Shown: piece after piece, positions 8,318-17,792 of the stretch | Numbering within the stretch: the stretch's first letter is position 1 | Layout: each line of letters opens with the position of its first letter | Assembly: GCA_026225295.1 (NCBI GenBank) | Contig: JAMFSN010000309.1 | Coordinates: 1 to 64,000 of the forward strand | Direction: 5' to 3' | DNA: 64,000 nucleotides | From: Frankia alni | GTDB lineage: Bacteria > Actinomycetota > Actinomycetes > Frankiales > Frankiaceae | Notes under the pieces: model-generated | Database searches by the model: none | What the model saw: the letters and a program-made list of their open reading frames with translations, nothing else | What the model was told of the DNA's origin: nothing | Translations under genes and position numbers: made by a program

Positions 8318-10045
8318 ATGGCCTTCTACGACATCGTCATCAAGGGGGGCACCGTCATTGACGGGCTCCGTACGCCTCGCTACAAGGCCGATGTGGCGAT
8401 CAAGGACGGCAAGATCGCTCAGATCGGGCTCATCGACGCCGCCGAGGGAGCCGAGGTGGTCGACGCCGCCGGCAAGGTTGTCGCCCCCGGCATCGTCGAC
8501 ATCCATACCCACTACGACAGCCAGCTCTTCTGGGACCCGTGGTGCACGATGTCGGGGTGGCACGGGGTCACCACCGTGCTGATCGGCAACTGCGGGTTCG
8601 GTTTCGCCCCCTGCCGACCGGAGGACCAGGACCGCACGATGCTCAGCCTGTCCCGCAACGAGGCGGTGCCGATCAAGACCATGCGGGCCGGCATGCCCTG
8701 GGACTGGGTCACCTACCCCGAGTTCCTCGACAGCGTCGACCGGACACCCAAGGGCGTCAACGTGATGTCGCTGGTGCCGCTGGCCCCGCTCTACACCTAC
8801 GTGGTCGGCGTGGACAAGGCCAAACGGGACCGGGCGTCCGACGACGAGCTGGAGACGATGTGCCAGCTCCTCCTGGAGGGGATGGCGGCCGGCGGCTGCG
8901 GGTGGAGTTCGCAGATCTCGGGCGACATGTTCAATGTCCAGCTCGACTACGACGGTTCACCGATGGTCACCGACATGATGACCGAGCGCGAGGTCACGGC
9001 GTTCGCGCGAGCGCTGCGCACGATCGGCCGGGGCACCACCCAGATCACCGGGCAGCTCGACACGGCGGCGCTGATCGCCCGCGAGAGCGGCCGCCCGATC
9101 ATCTGGAACGCGCTGGCACCGACCGGGTCGGTGAACCAGCACGGCGAGTCACAGTTCCCCCACCTGGCGACCATCGACCGCCTGGACGAGCTGAACGAGC
9201 AGGAGGGTCTGCGCGTTTTCGCATCGGCTCAGATCGTGCGCTTCCAGTCCGAAATCGTGCTGGAGAACTACAACCTCATGGACATCTTCCCGGCCTGGAA
9301 GGACGCCGGCCTCGGCACGCTCGAGGAGAAGATCGCCAAGTTTGCCGACCCCGACCGTCGACCGGCGTTGCGGGCCGCGATCGACGAGCTGGACGGCGGC
9401 TTCGGCGCGGCCCGCTACCCGCTGGCCGAGATCACCGTCAACTGGATCACCAGTGATGCCAAGAATGCCCTGGCGCTCAAGGAGCGCTACGAGGGGTTCA
9501 CCATCGGCGAGATCGCGGCTCGCGAAGACAAGCACCTGGCCGACGCCCTGCTCGACATCGCCGTGGCCGGCGACCTCAACGTGGGGTTCGGCACGACGAT
9601 GATCGACATGGACACCCAGGCGGTCAAGGAGGTGGCGTCCTGCTCGGTGGCGTTGCCCGGCATCAGCGACGGCGGCGCGCACACCAAGTTCGTCACCACG
9701 GCCCGGTTCGGCACCGAACTGCTCGGCCACTGGGTCCGCGAGCACGACGTCATGTCCCTCGAAGAAGCGCACTGGCGCCTGTCCGCCTACCCGGCGCTGG
9801 CCGTCGGGCTGCGTGACCGGGGTTCGCTCGCCGAGGGAAGGGCGGCGGACGTCATCGTCTACGACCCCGACACCGTCGACGCCCTGCCCCAGGAGCGGCT
9901 GTTCGACTACCCGGCCGACGAGTGGCGGCTGGTCCAGAAGGCCGTCGGCTACGACCGGATCATCGTGAACGGCCGGACGACCTTCATCAATGGCGTCTGC
10001 ACCGACGAGACGCCCGGCAAGCTGCTGCGGCACGGCACCGCATAG
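8318..10045 (+). CDS. Amidohydrolase, N-acyl-D-amino-acid deacylase-like
   Basis: A 575-residue metal-dependent hydrolase of the amidohydrolase-3/D-aminoacylase group. The N-terminal beta-sandwich motif 'DIVIKGGTVIDG' is followed by the metal site 'DIHTHYDS' (residues 61-68) and a late 'DGGAHTKF' segment. The C-terminal 'GSLAEGRAADVIVYDPDTV' is typical of the superfamily. GGGAGGA lies upstream of ATG 8318. Substrate not predictable: in this setting it could hydrolyse an amide, lactam or imide of the imported compound. It is followed by a second, unrelated-fold amidohydrolase after a 19-nt gap, so the pair is an operon. Confidence 0.85.
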   Translation: MAFYDIVIKGGTVIDGLRTPRYKADVAIKDGKIAQIGLIDAAEGAEVVDAAGKVVAPGIVDIHTHYDSQLFWDPWCTMSGWHGVTTVLIGNCGFGFAPCRPEDQDRTMLSLSRNEAVPIKTMRAGMPWDWVTYPEFLDSVDRTPKGVNVMSLVPLAPLYTYVVGVDKAKRDRASDDELETMCQLLLEGMAAGGCGWSSQISGDMFNVQLDYDGSPMVTDMMTEREVTAFARALRTIGRGTTQITGQLDTAALIARESGRPIIWNALAPTGSVNQHGESQFPHLATIDRLDELNEQEGLRVFASAQIVRFQSEIVLENYNLMDIFPAWKDAGLGTLEEKIAKFADPDRRPALRAAIDELDGGFGAARYPLAEITVNWITSDAKNALALKERYEGFTIGEIAAREDKHLADALLDIAVAGDLNVGFGTTMIDMDTQAVKEVASCSVALPGISDGGAHTKFVTTARFGTELLGHWVREHDVMSLEEAHWRLSAYPALAVGLRDRGSLAEGRAADVIVYDPDTVDALPQERLFDYPADEWRLVQKAVGYDRIIVNGRTTFINGVCTDETPGKLLRHGTA

Positions 10046-10064
10046 CGGCCAGCGAGGAGACGAC

Positions 10065-11282
10065 ATGACCAGGACCGGTGCCACCAGCGCGAAGCTGTTC
10101 GACGCGGACAACCACTACTGGGAGACGAGCGACGCGTTCACCCGTCACCGCGACCCGAAGTTCAAAGACCGCGGGGTCCAGCTCCAGGAGGTCGACGGGG
10201 TCCTGCGGTACCTGGTCGACGGCGTGCAGACCGAATGGCTGCCCGGGCCGGCCGACGTCCACCCGCGCCCGCTGCCCGGCGCTTTCCTGGACTACTTCCA
10301 GGGTGGCACCGCGCAGGACGTCTTTTACTCCGGGTTCACCGAGCAGCCCTCCGACCACCCGGACTGGTATGAGCGCGACGCCCGCCTCACGGTGATGAAC
10401 TCTCAGGGCCTCGACGCGGTCTGGCTGTTCCCTTCCCAGGGGGTGGTGATCGAGCCGCTGTTGCACACCGACATCGAGGCGGCGATCGAGTGCTACCGCG
10501 CCTTCAACCGGTGGCTCGAGGAGCAGTGGGGGTTCGCCTACCAGGACCGCGTTTTCGCGGTCCCGTACATCACCATGTGCGATCCCGACGAGACGGTGCG
10601 AGAGCTCCGGTGGTGCCTCGACCACGGCGCCCGGGTCGTGAACGTCCGGCACGGCGCCGCCGTCACCCGGGACGGAAACCGGTCCCCGGCCGACCCGATG
10701 TTCGACCGCTTCTGGCACCTGGCCGCCGAGGCGGGCGTGGTGGTCGCCACGCACGACGGCCCGGACGAGACCTACACGCCGGTGCACGAGCTGATGAGCG
10801 AGGTCTGGGGCGAAGCCCACATGGGCGGCATCGCGCCGGGCGACACCCTGCGCCTCGGCCAGTCGTCGACGTTCTCGGGACTCACCAAGCACCGGACCGT
10901 CCACGACTTCGCCTACGTCCTGGTCGCCCACCGGCTCTTCGAGCGATTCCCGAAACTGAAGGTCGCCTACATCGAGAACGGCTGCGCCTGGGTGCCCTCG
11001 CTGCTGCTGGCCCTGGACTACCTGGCCCACGGCGGAGGCTTCAAGACCAGCCCCCGCGACCAGTTCATCGAACACTGCTGGGTCGCGCCCTTCGTCGAGG
11101 AAGACGTCCGCGACCTGGCCCGGCACCTGCCGGTCGAGCGGATCCTGTTCGGCTCCGACTGGCCCCACGGCGAGGGCTTCCCGGCCCCGAAGGACTTCCT
11201 GGCCAACGTCGCCGGCTTCACCGCGACCGAACAGCAACGCATCATGTACGACAACGCGCGCGAGCTCACCTTTCCCCGCTGA
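10065..11282 (+). CDS. Amidohydrolase-2 family metal-dependent hydrolase/decarboxylase 1
   Basis: A TIM-barrel protein of 405 residues in the amidohydrolase-2 (ACMSD-like) family. The first metal motif is 'DADNHYWE' (residues 13-20), and the last strand carries 'LFGSDWPHGEG'. Members act as decarboxylases or C-C/C-N hydrolases; the reaction here is unknown. GAGGAGA precedes ATG 10065. It shares its N-terminal pattern (DxDNHYxE...DAFTR...GVQ) with the gene at 38999-40189, so the two are paralogues. A third member of the family is at 23714-24919. Confidence 0.85.
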   Translation: MTRTGATSAKLFDADNHYWETSDAFTRHRDPKFKDRGVQLQEVDGVLRYLVDGVQTEWLPGPADVHPRPLPGAFLDYFQGGTAQDVFYSGFTEQPSDHPDWYERDARLTVMNSQGLDAVWLFPSQGVVIEPLLHTDIEAAIECYRAFNRWLEEQWGFAYQDRVFAVPYITMCDPDETVRELRWCLDHGARVVNVRHGAAVTRDGNRSPADPMFDRFWHLAAEAGVVVATHDGPDETYTPVHELMSEVWGEAHMGGIAPGDTLRLGQSSTFSGLTKHRTVHDFAYVLVAHRLFERFPKLKVAYIENGCAWVPSLLLALDYLAHGGGFKTSPRDQFIEHCWVAPFVEEDVRDLARHLPVERILFGSDWPHGEGFPAPKDFLANVAGFTATEQQRIMYDNARELTFPR

Positions 11283-11299
11283 CGTCCTTGGCGCGACCC

Positions 11300-11331
11300 G
11301 GCCGAGGTGCGACGGGGCCGAGGTGCGACGG
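11300..11331. repeat. Tandem 16-nt duplication
   Basis: Two exact head-to-tail copies of a 16-nt unit beginning GGCCGAGGTG, in the short gap between convergent genes. It is probably a slippage product; no regulatory role is evident. Confidence 0.7.
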
Positions 11332-11344
11332 GGCGAAACGGGCG

Positions 11345-12124
11345 TCACTCACCGTCCGTTTGGATGAGCCTGGCCCGCCACCGGCCGATCTGGTCGGGCG
11401 TCGCGCCGTTGGCGGTCAGGAATCCGGCCACGCCGCCCGGGGCGGCGGCAACGGTGTCGAGCACCCGGCCGATGGCCCGCGGGTCGATCGCGAACGCCGA
11501 CCCGGACGTTCGCCCCGGCGCGGCCGATTCGCTCAGGTGCCGGTATTCCTCCCGTTGGCTCAAGGCCGCGCGGACCTTGTCGATCCGCTGGGCGGTGGCG
11601 AGGTAATCGGCGACGATCGCGTCGCGTTCAACGCCGGCCAGGGCGAGCAGGACCGAGGTCACGATGCCGGTCCGGTCCTTGCCCGCGGCACAGTGCACCA
11701 ACGCCGGGGTTCGCTCTCCCGACACCAGGAACGCCAGGATGCGCACGAGACCCGGGCCGGCCGTCTCGAGCATGAACGCGTAGAAGCTGGAGTAGTCGTC
11801 GCCGATCCGTTCCCGCAGGCTGTTCGGGTCGGTGAGGCCGGTGGCATCGAGCAACGGCTCGTGCATCCAGGTGATGCCCGCCGGGGAGAACCATTCGGCG
11901 GCCCGCGGGCGCTCGAAGGCCGCGCGCAGGTCCACGACGCCCCGCAGACCGACGTCATCGCGCAGCAGCGCGACATCGGCGGTCGTCAGCCCGTCGACAT
12001 TGTCGCCCCGCAGCAGCACCCGGGGACGGACGACGCCTCCGGCCGCGGGCAGGCCGCCCAGGTCCCGGACGTTGTGCGCCCCGGTGAGGTCGATCCACCG
12101 GGGTACGTGCGGTGCGGTGGTCAC
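11345..12124 (-). CDS. Tyrosine/serine protein phosphatase (Y_phosphatase3 family)
   Basis: A 259-residue protein with the CX5R signature 'VHCAAGKDRTG' (Cys145, Arg151) and the N-terminal 'NVRDLGGLP' motif characteristic of the PtpB/Y_phosphatase3 group. These enzymes dephosphorylate proteins or phosphoinositides through a Cys nucleophile. The start is GTG 12124. It is the last gene of a minus-strand series whose other members are acyl-CoA and kinase genes. Whether it removes phosphate groups added by the neighbouring APH-type kinases is only speculation. Confidence 0.85.
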   Translation of the reverse strand: MTTAPHVPRWIDLTGAHNVRDLGGLPAAGGVVRPRVLLRGDNVDGLTTADVALLRDDVGLRGVVDLRAAFERPRAAEWFSPAGITWMHEPLLDATGLTDPNSLRERIGDDYSSFYAFMLETAGPGLVRILAFLVSGERTPALVHCAAGKDRTGIVTSVLLALAGVERDAIVADYLATAQRIDKVRAALSQREEYRHLSESAAPGRTSGSAFAIDPRAIGRVLDTVAAAPGGVAGFLTANGATPDQIGRWRARLIQTDGE

Positions 12125-12238
12125 CGGACCGACCCTAGAACCGGACTATGAACCGGGGACGAACAGCTGACCACCAGCCGGGATGGGCATCATGTGCGGG
12201 TCCGGATGACAGGCTCCCGCGGCGACCGCAGGGCTCGG

Positions 12239-13894
12239 TCAGCCCGTGGACAGCAGGGGGTGCCGGCCGGCCGCCTGCTGCCTGAGCGTCGCTTTTATGA
12301 TTTTCCCGGTGGAGGTGCGGGGAAAGTCGTCCACGGTATCCACGTATTCGGGGACCTTCTGGCGACCGAGGCCCGCGTCGAGCAGGAGCTGGCGGACGGA
12401 GGCGAACGCGGGAGCGGGCGAGCCCGGCGCCAGCCGGATGACCGCGCACGGCTTCTCGCCGAACCGGGCGTCCGGGACGGCGACCACGGCGACTTCCAGC
12501 ACTTCCGGAAGCACCTTCAGGATCAGTTCTTCGACCTCGGCGGCGCTGATGTTCTCACCACCGCGGATGATGATGTCCTTCTTCCGGTCGGTGATGGTCA
12601 GGCAGCCGGCTTCGTCCAGAATGCCCACGTCTTCGGTGCGGTACCACCCGGCGGCGTCGAAGAAAGCCGCGGTCAGCGCCGGCTCCGTGTAACCCAGACA
12701 GCAGTCCGGACCCCTCGACCAGATCTCCCCCGGCTGTCCCTCGGCAACCAGCTGGCCGTCCTCGTCGAGCAATTTGATCTCGACGCCGGCCAGCGGACGA
12801 CCATCGGTCCGCAACCGCGCGTGCTCCCCGTCCTCATGCCGCGATCCGGTGATCGACGGATGTTCCGTCGACCCGTACATCCGGACCACGGAAACGCCCG
12901 CCGAAAAAGCCCGCTCCGTGACCGCGGGCGGCACCGCCGCTCCACCCAACCCGACGTAGCGCAGATACCGCAGATGCTCCGGGGTCAGGTCCGGGTGATC
13001 GAGCAGGCTGGTCAGAAAGTAGGTCGCGCCCGATCCGGCTGACAACTGGAATTCCAGCATCGTGGCCAGCACCCGGGCCGGGTCCCAGACATCGATCAGG
13101 TTGACCGGTTGTCCCCGCAGGATCGGGATCAGCAACGCACCCAGCATGCCCATGAAATGACCCACCGGCGTACCGGTCAAGGACGGTAGCCCGCCGCCGG
13201 CCTCCATGTCACCCAACTGACGCACCTCGGCGCCGAGCGTCTGATGGGAATGGACGACTCCCTTGGGATCAGCGGTCGTGCCCGAGGTGTAGGCCACCAG
13301 AGCCGGGGCGTTCGGGTCCGCGGTGGTGATCTCCGCGAGCGGGCGGGCGTCCTCCAGCGTCTCGAAGGCGATCGCGTTCGCGGGCAGGGCGGCGTCGCCG
13401 GCCCCGACCACGGCCACCACCGTGAGGGCCGGGAGATCGTCGCAGACGATCGGCAGATCGTTCAGATAGTCCCGTCGCCCGAACCTGGCCGCCGTCACGA
13501 ACGCGACCACGTCCGTACGGCGCAGGATGAAGGACACCTCCTTCGGCCCGTAGAAGTGCACGATCGGCACCACCACCGCGCCCAGGAAGGTCGTCGCGTA
13601 AAACACGACGGCGGCCTCCGACCAGTTGGGGAGCTGAAACGCCACCGCGTCTCCCGGCCGCACGCCGCGGGCCGACAGCGACCCCGCGAGCGCCAGCGCC
13701 CTGGCCCGCAGGTCGGTGAAACTGCCTTCCCACGGCCGCTCCATGGAATGAATCCGGAAGGTCTGATCGCCGTGTTGGACGAGAGCCCGATCGATCTTCT
13801 CGCCCAACGTCAGATCATCCCACAGACCTTCCTTCCGCCAGCGTTCCGTCACATGATCGGCGAGAGGTCTGATTGTCCACCGCTGCGCAGCCAC
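12239..13894 (-). CDS. AMP-dependent acyl-CoA synthetase
   Basis: ANL-superfamily ligase of 551 residues that activates a carboxylic acid as acyl-AMP and then acyl-CoA. Visible motifs are 'ALVAYTSGTTADPKGVVHSH' (ATP loop), 'VRMYGSTEHPSITGS', 'WYRTEDVGILDEAG', 'ITDRKKDIIIRGGENIS' and the catalytic Lys in 'FPRTSTGKIIKATL'. It resembles cyclohexanecarboxylate/medium-chain ligases. GTG 13894 is chosen because CGAGGAGA lies just upstream; the open frame extends further but without family similarity. The gene follows the APH-type kinase with a 46-nt gap. Confidence 0.9.
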   Translation of the reverse strand: MAAQRWTIRPLADHVTERWRKEGLWDDLTLGEKIDRALVQHGDQTFRIHSMERPWEGSFTDLRARALALAGSLSARGVRPGDAVAFQLPNWSEAAVVFYATTFLGAVVVPIVHFYGPKEVSFILRRTDVVAFVTAARFGRRDYLNDLPIVCDDLPALTVVAVVGAGDAALPANAIAFETLEDARPLAEITTADPNAPALVAYTSGTTADPKGVVHSHQTLGAEVRQLGDMEAGGGLPSLTGTPVGHFMGMLGALLIPILRGQPVNLIDVWDPARVLATMLEFQLSAGSGATYFLTSLLDHPDLTPEHLRYLRYVGLGGAAVPPAVTERAFSAGVSVVRMYGSTEHPSITGSRHEDGEHARLRTDGRPLAGVEIKLLDEDGQLVAEGQPGEIWSRGPDCCLGYTEPALTAAFFDAAGWYRTEDVGILDEAGCLTITDRKKDIIIRGGENISAAEVEELILKVLPEVLEVAVVAVPDARFGEKPCAVIRLAPGSPAPAFASVRQLLLDAGLGRQKVPEYVDTVDDFPRTSTGKIIKATLRQQAAGRHPLLSTG

Positions 13895-13940
13895 AGGTCT
13901 CCTCGTCACGGTTGTCGTTTTTGCGAAAAGCCCACAAACA

Positions 13941-14984
13941 TCACAGAAGGTCCAGCGAGTCGAGGTCGCGGATCGCGGCACACGAGCGGCGGGCCATCGC
14001 CAGGAACATCGCATCGGAGCCCGGGCTGCGCTCGCCGGTGGCGTAGGCGGCGCCGATCATGGTGACCATCGGGCCCTGCAGCTGCCCGAGGCGGTAGTCC
14101 TCGAAACACCGTTCGGCGCTGTAGCCGGCGACGCCCCGCTTGACGAGCGCCGCGTGGTACGTGCCGACGAGGTGCCGCTCGACGGCCCGTCGATCCTCGA
14201 CCCGCAGACTGGTACCGAGGAAGAACGCCAGATCGCGGCCCGCGGGAGCGACGACCAGCGTCTGCCAGTCCACGACGACCGCTCCCCCGCCGCCGTCCGG
14301 CGGGAAGAGCAGGTTGTCGAGCCGGTAGTCGCCGTGCACGACCGTGAACGGCTCGGGCCGAGCCAGCTGCCAGGCGCCGACCGCCGCCGCCGACCGCCGC
14401 AGGATGTCGGCCTCGGCGGGCTCGAGGTCCGCGCTGTACCGGCTGAGGAACTGTTCGGCGGCCGCCGTGACGATCCCGCCGAGAAGATCGGCGCCCGCCT
14501 CCGTCGGCCGGGGCAGGAAAGGCAGCGCAAAGATCGAGTCGTCGTTCCACCGCGGCGCGTGCAGCGCCACCAGGTTGTCGACGGCATCCTCGGCCTGCGC
14601 GACCGAACAGCCCTCGGCCTGCACGCCCGGCACCAGCGGCGCGAGATCGTCCAGCAGCAGCGTGAAAGAAAGCCCGTCCGGAGCGATCGCGGCATACCAG
14701 CACCGAGGGGTGCGGACCTCAACCGTGGCGGCGATCTCGGCGTAGAAGCCGACTTCCCGCCGGTAGCCGTTACGGACCCGGTGGCGCGCCGCCTGATCGC
14801 CGGCGGCGAGTTTCGCCACCACGGTCGCCGGCCCCTCGTCGGCGTCGATCCGCAGCCGGTAGGCCACGCCGGTCTGGCCGGTGCCCACCCGCTGCGCGGT
14901 GACCGACCGGACGTCGAGCTGCAGCGCGTTCGACAGCCACTGCGGACTCAGGGCCTCGACGTGGTCGACGACCTCGACGCTCAC
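13941..14984 (-). CDS. APH-family phosphotransferase (LvaA/ACAD10-kinase type) 1
   Basis: A 347-residue kinase-fold protein with catalytic loop 'VVHGDYRLDNLLF' (Asp and Asn) and metal-binding 'VVVDWQTLVVAPAGRDLAFF'. Antibiotic kinases share this fold, but in actinobacterial lipid operons these proteins more likely phosphorylate hydroxyacyl-CoA intermediates, as shown for LvaA of Pseudomonas and the kinase domain of ACAD10/11. The 4-nt ATGA overlap with the upstream LLM gene shows tight coupling. Function by analogy only. Confidence 0.8.
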   Translation of the reverse strand: MSVEVVDHVEALSPQWLSNALQLDVRSVTAQRVGTGQTGVAYRLRIDADEGPATVVAKLAAGDQAARHRVRNGYRREVGFYAEIAATVEVRTPRCWYAAIAPDGLSFTLLLDDLAPLVPGVQAEGCSVAQAEDAVDNLVALHAPRWNDDSIFALPFLPRPTEAGADLLGGIVTAAAEQFLSRYSADLEPAEADILRRSAAAVGAWQLARPEPFTVVHGDYRLDNLLFPPDGGGGAVVVDWQTLVVAPAGRDLAFFLGTSLRVEDRRAVERHLVGTYHAALVKRGVAGYSAERCFEDYRLGQLQGPMVTMIGAAYATGERSPGSDAMFLAMARRSCAAIRDLDSLDLL

Positions 14985-16087
14985 GAACGGCTCCGGCCGG
15001 GGTTGGCCGGCTGGCCGCCCACGCGAGTCGGCCGCACGGCGCGGTAGGCCGGCAGGATCGGCGCCAGTTCAGCGGGAGTGGCACCGTGGAGGATCACGCT
15101 GTCGACCCCGAGGTCGAACTGGTGGGTGATCGCGGCGGCGCACTGCTCGGGCGTACCGGTGGCCGCGACCGCCATCCACTCCGGCGGCAGCAAGGTCGCC
15201 AGGTAGCGAAGTTCGTCGGGGGTGGCCAGCGCATCGAAGGCGCCGCGAAAGGACTGCCGGAACGGATCGGACCGGAAGCGTTCGAGTACGGCCGGATCCC
15301 ACCCATTGACCGACACCAGCAGATCGCCGTACCCCTGCAGGTAGGACGCGAGACGACCGACCGTCTTCTTCAGTCGGGCGTCCTCGTCGATGTGGTCACC
15401 GACGGTGGCGAGCACCGACCACACCCGCACCCTGGCCGGGTCGCGGCCGGCCTGCTCGGCGCCCCGGCGGACCGCCGCCACCGCCTTCGTGACCGCTTCG
15501 TCGCTGTAGAAGGTGTGCAGGACGACCGCGTCCATGCAGCGGCCGGCCAGCTCGAGCGTCTTCTCTCCGAGCGCCACCAACAGCACAGGAATGTCTTCAT
15601 CCAGTTCCGGGGCCAGTTGCAGCCACGGGTAGCTACCGGCCGGGCCGTCGTGGTTGACGACCGCGTCGCCCCGCCACAGTCGGCGAAAGATAGCGACGGT
15701 GTCTTCGAGCTGGGCCCCGGTGATCGGCTTCAACCCGATGGCGCGAAACATGCGGTCGAATCCGCGACCGAGCCCGAGCGCGAAACGACCGCCGCTCAGG
15801 CGGTTCATGGTGGTGGCAAAGGCTGCTGTGACCAAGGGATGGCGGGTGTTGTGATTGGTGGCGGCCGTCGCGATACCCAGCGTGTTGCTGACGGCCGCCG
15901 CGGCGCCGGACAAAGCCGCAGCTTCCTTCACGTTGAAGCGCTCGGAGATGAACGCGGCGCCGAGTCCGAGGTCCTCGCCGGCGCGCACCTCCTCGACCAG
16001 GTCGCCCGGCGTGTCGCTGTGCCCGGCGAGGGTGTAGAAACCCAGCTCAGTGAGCTTCCCGACGTCGGCGGGATCAGCTACCGACAT
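14981..16087 (-). CDS. LLM-class F420-dependent oxidoreductase
   Basis: A luciferase-like (TIM-barrel) protein of 368 residues. Typical segments include 'GFYTLAGHSDTPGDL', 'AAFISERFNVKEAAALSGAAA', 'ATAATNHNTRHPLVTAAFA' and 'GGRFALGLGRGFD'. It is close in layout to the F420-using subfamily of actinomycetes. It probably moves hydride to or from a ketone, alcohol or enoyl group of the pathway substrate. ATG 16087 follows a G-rich box, and its stop overlaps the start of the downstream kinase gene. The cofactor assignment is from family membership. Confidence 0.85.
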   Translation of the reverse strand: MSVADPADVGKLTELGFYTLAGHSDTPGDLVEEVRAGEDLGLGAAFISERFNVKEAAALSGAAAAVSNTLGIATAATNHNTRHPLVTAAFATTMNRLSGGRFALGLGRGFDRMFRAIGLKPITGAQLEDTVAIFRRLWRGDAVVNHDGPAGSYPWLQLAPELDEDIPVLLVALGEKTLELAGRCMDAVVLHTFYSDEAVTKAVAAVRRGAEQAGRDPARVRVWSVLATVGDHIDEDARLKKTVGRLASYLQGYGDLLVSVNGWDPAVLERFRSDPFRQSFRGAFDALATPDELRYLATLLPPEWMAVAATGTPEQCAAAITHQFDLGVDSVILHGATPAELAPILPAYRAVRPTRVGGQPANPGRSRS

Positions 16088-16156
16088 CGTCGAGCCCCCT
16101 CCCCCGATGCGAAATGACCACGACCAGCGGCCACCTGTGGATCACCTGCTCGACGG

Positions 16157-16546
16157 TTAACCAAGATTGCCATCCGCGATCGCACCGTTGACGTGATCCA
16201 TAAGCTTCTCCAGGGCGGCGGCCGGGTTCAACTCCAGAACCACGCTCGGCTCGTCATAGATCACCGTGTGCCCGGCCGGGAAGAAGTAGACATCGCCCGC
16301 GCCCGCGACCTCGTCCGGCCAGTCGGTGCCGGGATACACGGCCCGCATGCGACCTGAGAAAACATAGCCGTAGTGCGGGCACTGGCAGACCCCGCCGGGT
16401 AGACCCTTATAAACGGGGGTGCAGTCGACCGCCGGGACCTCCGTGTATCCCACCTCCAGATCGCCCCACCGGACCGACCGGAATCCGGTGTGCGGCCAGC
16501 GACCCCCGCCGTTTTGCGGAAGGTCGGTCGGCTTCATGACAGGCAT
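16157..16546 (-). CDS. Small cupin-domain protein
   Basis: A 129-residue protein starting 'MPVMKPTDLPQNGGG' behind a strong GGAGGA box. It has a single beta-barrel cupin pattern: 'CQCPHYGYVFSGRMRAVYPG' followed by 'GDVYFFPAGHTVIYDEP', where the histidines and acidic residues could bind a metal. An upstream open stretch in the same frame has no homology and is rejected. It may be an isomerase, a sensor or a quercetinase-like enzyme; the substrate is not predictable. It sits between the kinase and LLM genes. Confidence 0.8.
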   Translation of the reverse strand: MPVMKPTDLPQNGGGRWPHTGFRSVRWGDLEVGYTEVPAVDCTPVYKGLPGGVCQCPHYGYVFSGRMRAVYPGTDWPDEVAGAGDVYFFPAGHTVIYDEPSVVLELNPAAALEKLMDHVNGAIADGNLG

Positions 16547-16608
16547 TGTTATCCTCCGGATTTCAGGCGGCGCCCGGGCAACGGCTGGCCGCGCGTAGTG
16601 GCGGTTGG

Positions 16609-17691
16609 TCAGGGCCCGACGGCCGCGAAGGCATCGTGGTCGTCGGCAGCGGTCCCGAGACGTTCCAGGAGCACGCGGGTCACGGCCGGCTCGACCTTGA
16701 GGGTGATGCCCCACAGGTAGAAGCCGTGGAGGATGCCCCGCCGGATGCCCTGCCGGGCCTCGTCCCACGACGGGGCGTCGACGCCGGCGAGGGACAGCTG
16801 CTCCAGGTAGTGACGCAGGAGCGGTTCTTCAGCGCTCCGGCGGTCAGCGACCGTCAGCGCGGATGCGAGGTGGTAGCCCACGTCGATGTACCACGGCCCC
16901 CGCTGCACCAACTGCCAGTCCAGGAACGACGGCCGGCCGGCGCCGTCCAGGTAGACGTTGCCGACGTGGGGGTCACCGTGGATCACCGACCAGGGCTCCG
17001 CGGTGACCGCCTGCGCGGCCAGGACGCGGTAGGCGTCGACCAGGCGCTGGGCATCCCGCGTCCGCTCGGGCACGCCCGCGCCGATGTCGCTCTCGAAGTT
17101 CCCGCGGATTTCCGTGAGCCCCCGCCCCAGCAGGTAGTGGCGCAACCGCGACTCCAGCCACGGCACAGCGGTGACCGCCGGGTCGCCCCAGGTCGAGGCG
17201 TGCAGCCGGGCCAACTGGGTCAGGCTTTCGGCGGCCTGGTCCGGCGAGTACTCGCTGCGCCCGTCCAGAAAGGTCGCGCCGTCGGCGACGACGTCCTCGG
17301 TGATGACGACGCCGCTGTAGGTCTGGGGGTCGATGTCGGCGTAGACGCTGCGCAGCGTGCGTACCTTGGTCGCGGCAGCCAGATCCCGGTAGAAACGGAC
17401 CTCCGGCTCACCGGCCCGCCGAGCGTCGCGACCCTCGGCGGTGAAATAGCCCTTGGCGCACAGGTGGGGCGACAGCCCGGCGGGGACACCACCAGCGCAT
17501 TCGATCCGGAACCGCGCATTGGTGGACACCCGGCTGATCACCGGCCCCGGGGTGACAGCAGTTACCTCGATACCGGGAAATCTGGTGCCCAGCGCTGAGC
17601 TGAGCCATCGGGGAGACAGCAGCTCCCCGAGGCTGTCCGGCACTTCCGGCCGCTTTTCATCAGATTGGTTGTCGGACCGCACATCGGGCAC
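16609..17691 (-). CDS. APH-family phosphotransferase 2
   Basis: A 360-residue kinase-fold protein with the catalytic loop 'SVIHGDPHVGNVYLD' and metal motif 'SFLDWQLVQRGPWYIDVGYHL'. Its architecture resembles that of the gene at 13941, and it lies in the same minus-strand cluster, but the two sequences are divergent, suggesting different substrates. GTG 17691 is preferred (GGGGAG upstream). A longer reading from 17829 adds a Pro/Arg-rich tail overlapping the upstream binding-protein gene and seems unlikely. A hydroxyacyl-CoA kinase role is inferred from context. Confidence 0.78.
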   Translation of the reverse strand: MPDVRSDNQSDEKRPEVPDSLGELLSPRWLSSALGTRFPGIEVTAVTPGPVISRVSTNARFRIECAGGVPAGLSPHLCAKGYFTAEGRDARRAGEPEVRFYRDLAAATKVRTLRSVYADIDPQTYSGVVITEDVVADGATFLDGRSEYSPDQAAESLTQLARLHASTWGDPAVTAVPWLESRLRHYLLGRGLTEIRGNFESDIGAGVPERTRDAQRLVDAYRVLAAQAVTAEPWSVIHGDPHVGNVYLDGAGRPSFLDWQLVQRGPWYIDVGYHLASALTVADRRSAEEPLLRHYLEQLSLAGVDAPSWDEARQGIRRGILHGFYLWGITLKVEPAVTRVLLERLGTAADDHDAFAAVGP

Positions 17692-17792
17692 TGCGACTCC
17701 CCTCGGCTGGGCTTCACCACGCGGCGCGGCGCGTCGAGGCGGGGCGGGTTCGGGTTCGGGCCGCTCCGCCTCGACGCGAGGTTCTGCCGCCG

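Noticed and set aside
13941-17691. Aminoglycoside-resistance genes
   Set aside because: The kinase fold is shared, but length, motif context and surroundings fit the acyl-CoA-associated APH group better than antibiotic kinases.
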